A stretch of DNA of 6,421 nucleotides, taken from Rhizobiaceae bacterium (GTDB lineage Bacteria > Pseudomonadota > Alphaproteobacteria > Rhizobiales > Rhizobiaceae). Below are positions 5,482 through 6,421 of the stretch, piece by piece. The notes beneath the pieces were generated by a model. It was not told where the DNA came from. It saw only the letters and a program-made list of their open reading frames with translations, and did not search any database. The stretch lies in NCBI GenBank assembly GCA_020696915.1, contig JAJFMR010000170.1, positions 1-6,421 on the forward strand, written 5' to 3'. Each line of letters opens with the position of its first letter. Positions within the stretch are counted from its first letter, which is position 1. The position numbers and the translations under genes are program-made.

Positions 5482-6201
5482 GTGAGCTTCGATATCCGTC
5501 CAGGTGTCGTGCTTCCGGTCGATGAGATCGAGGTGACGCTGGAGTCCGAACCTCACCCGCTGGAAACCGGAAAGGCCGCCGAGATCGCCGCCAACTGGAC
5601 GCGCGAAAGCGCCGCCAAGCCGGCGCTTTTCGACGGCACCGTCGTGCTCTTGTCCGAGCTCTGCTGGCGCGACGCCAGGCTGATCGGGCGGTGTCACGCC
5701 GTTCGCTACGCCACCTTCCTCTACTGGCGCAGCAACCGGCAAATCGAAGGGGCAGGACACGCCTTCGCCCACGCCATGCTGGTGGCTGCCGACAATGCGC
5801 TGGTGGCGATCCGCATGTCTGCGGGAACCCTGAATGCAGGCCGCGTCTATTTCGCGGCGGGTTCCTTCGAGCCGGAGGATTTTCCCGGCGGCCGCGTCGA
5901 CCTCCATCGCAACATGGCGCGGGAGGTGCTCGAGGAAACCGGCATCGACATCGGCGGATCGAGGCGCGGCCGGCGCCACCACGTTCTCGCAACGGCCGAG
6001 GGAACGGTGATCTTTCGACGCTATCACCTCGACGCCGGCGCCGAGGAGATAGCCGGCAGGATCATGCGCTTCGTCGGCACCCAGGCGGCGCCTGAGATCG
6101 ACGCGGCGGTCGTCATCCGCGGCAGCGACGATCTTCCCGCCGGGCTGATGCCGCACATGCGGCCGCTGATCGACTGGCATTTCTCGGGCGGCGATGCCTG
6201 A
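5482..6201 (+). CDS. NUDIX hydrolase with an atypical Nudix box
   Basis: A 239-aa protein starting at GTG, 10 bp after the EEP stop codon; no ATG lies near, and the next in-frame Met codons would remove the N-terminal third. The C-terminal half carries REVLEETGI (147-155), an exact match to the REUxEExGU half of the Nudix box with the metal-binding Glu at 148, 151 and 152. The upstream half, normally Gx5Ex7 directly before it, does not fit the standard spacing: the nearest candidate is AGSFEPED (126-133), about 13 residues before the Arg, suggesting an insertion in the loop. NUDIX enzymes cleave nucleoside diphosphates linked to another moiety (dNTPs, NADH, CoA, nucleotide sugars); the substrate here is not evident. 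The first 100 residues match no domain I recognise. Soluble, cytoplasmic. Operon with the EEP phosphohydrolase suggests a shared nucleotide or phosphoester role. It converges on the ABC permease gene with a 10-bp gap and no visible terminator. Confidence 0.85.
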   Translation: MSFDIRPGVVLPVDEIEVTLESEPHPLETGKAAEIAANWTRESAAKPALFDGTVVLLSELCWRDARLIGRCHAVRYATFLYWRSNRQIEGAGHAFAHAMLVAADNALVAIRMSAGTLNAGRVYFAAGSFEPEDFPGGRVDLHRNMAREVLEETGIDIGGSRRGRRHHVLATAEGTVIFRRYHLDAGAEEIAGRIMRFVGTQAAPEIDAAVVIRGSDDLPAGLMPHMRPLIDWHFSGGDA

Positions 6202-6211
6202 ACCGCCGGTC

Positions 6212-6421
6212 TCACTCGTGGCGCAGAGCTTCGATGGGATCGAGGCGGGCGCCGCGCAGTGCGGGAAAGAATCCGAAGCCCATGCCGATCAGCGCCGAGA
6301 AACCGACGGCCAGGCCGATGATGGCGAGGGACGGGGCAAACGGGATGTCGAGCGCCATGGCCGCCGCACCGGCGATCCCTAGCCCCAGCGCAATGCCGAT
6401 CAGCCCGCCGAGCAGCGAGAG
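6212..6421 (-). CDS. ABC transporter permease, FtsX/MacB type, C-terminal end (cut by window edge)
   Basis: Translating the minus strand from base 6421 gives 69 residues and a TGA at 6214-6212. They begin LSLLGGLIGIALGLGIAGA, a transmembrane helix, then a short loop and a second helix (LAIIGLAVGFSALIGMGFGF). The chain ends FPALRGARLDPIEALRHE, the signature C-terminus of MacB/FtsX-like permeases (typically P-A-R-R-A-A-x-L-D-P-I-E-A-L-R-x-E). Such permeases pair with an ATPase and a periplasmic adaptor and act in mechanotransmission, export or lipoprotein release. The start and any ATPase partner lie beyond the right edge, so which system it belongs to cannot be said. The fragment has no start codon in the window and so is easily missed. 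Confidence 0.9.
   Translation of the reverse strand, partial: LSLLGGLIGIALGLGIAGAAAMALDIPFAPSLAIIGLAVGFSALIGMGFGFFPALRGARLDPIEALRHE

Noticed and set aside
5098..6180. 360-codon minus-strand open frame across the EEP/NUDIX junction
   Set aside because: It spans parts of two real genes and is Arg/Ala-rich without any domain.
6194..6382. 62-codon plus-strand open frame at the right end
   Set aside because: It is antisense to the ABC permease C-terminus, which has two membrane helices and the LDPIEALR signature.

Overview
The window looks like ordinary chromosome from a GC-rich alphaproteobacterium of the order Hyphomicrobiales (Mesorhizobium/Phyllobacteriaceae-like). Three things point there: a short class I IlvC of the rhizobial kind, a BA14K-family surface protein (a family found mainly in this order), and a MerA-like FAD oxidoreductase behind a DUF4126 membrane gene. 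The assignment is from memory of these families; no search was run. No rRNA, tRNA, CRISPR array, insertion sequence or prophage gene was seen.

Layout, left to right. (1) 1-1015, plus strand: ilvC, missing only about its first two codons. (2) 1016-1126: convergent intergenic space with a GC-rich hairpin, probably a shared terminator. (3) 2964 down to 1127, minus strand: a two-gene unit, DUF4126 membrane protein then a pyridine nucleotide-disulfide oxidoreductase, joined by a 4-base ATGA overlap. (4) 4127 down to 3116, minus strand: a secreted BA14K-family protein with an internal Leu-Ala-Gly-Arg repeat, then a small PilZ-domain protein, with a terminator-like hairpin after it. (5) 4128-4361: divergent intergenic region with an 11-bp tandem repeat (GTAAGCAAGGG) and a small hairpin before the next start codon. 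(6) 4362-6201, plus strand: an endonuclease/exonuclease/phosphatase (EEP) family protein and, 10 bp later, a NUDIX hydrolase starting at GTG. (7) 6212-6421, minus strand: the C-terminal end of a FtsX/MacB-type ABC transporter permease, converging on the NUDIX gene.

How the genes relate. IlvC is branched-chain amino acid biosynthesis and is unrelated to its neighbours. The DUF4126/oxidoreductase pair is probably translationally coupled and may work together at the membrane, but its substrate cannot be read from sequence. BA14K and PilZ are envelope and c-di-GMP-type genes that may or may not be co-transcribed. The EEP and NUDIX proteins are both metal-dependent phosphoester-bond hydrolases in one likely operon. 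I found no convincing new multi-gene system. The best leads are the 11-bp repeat array, the unusual NUDIX box, and the two conserved-looking gene pairs.
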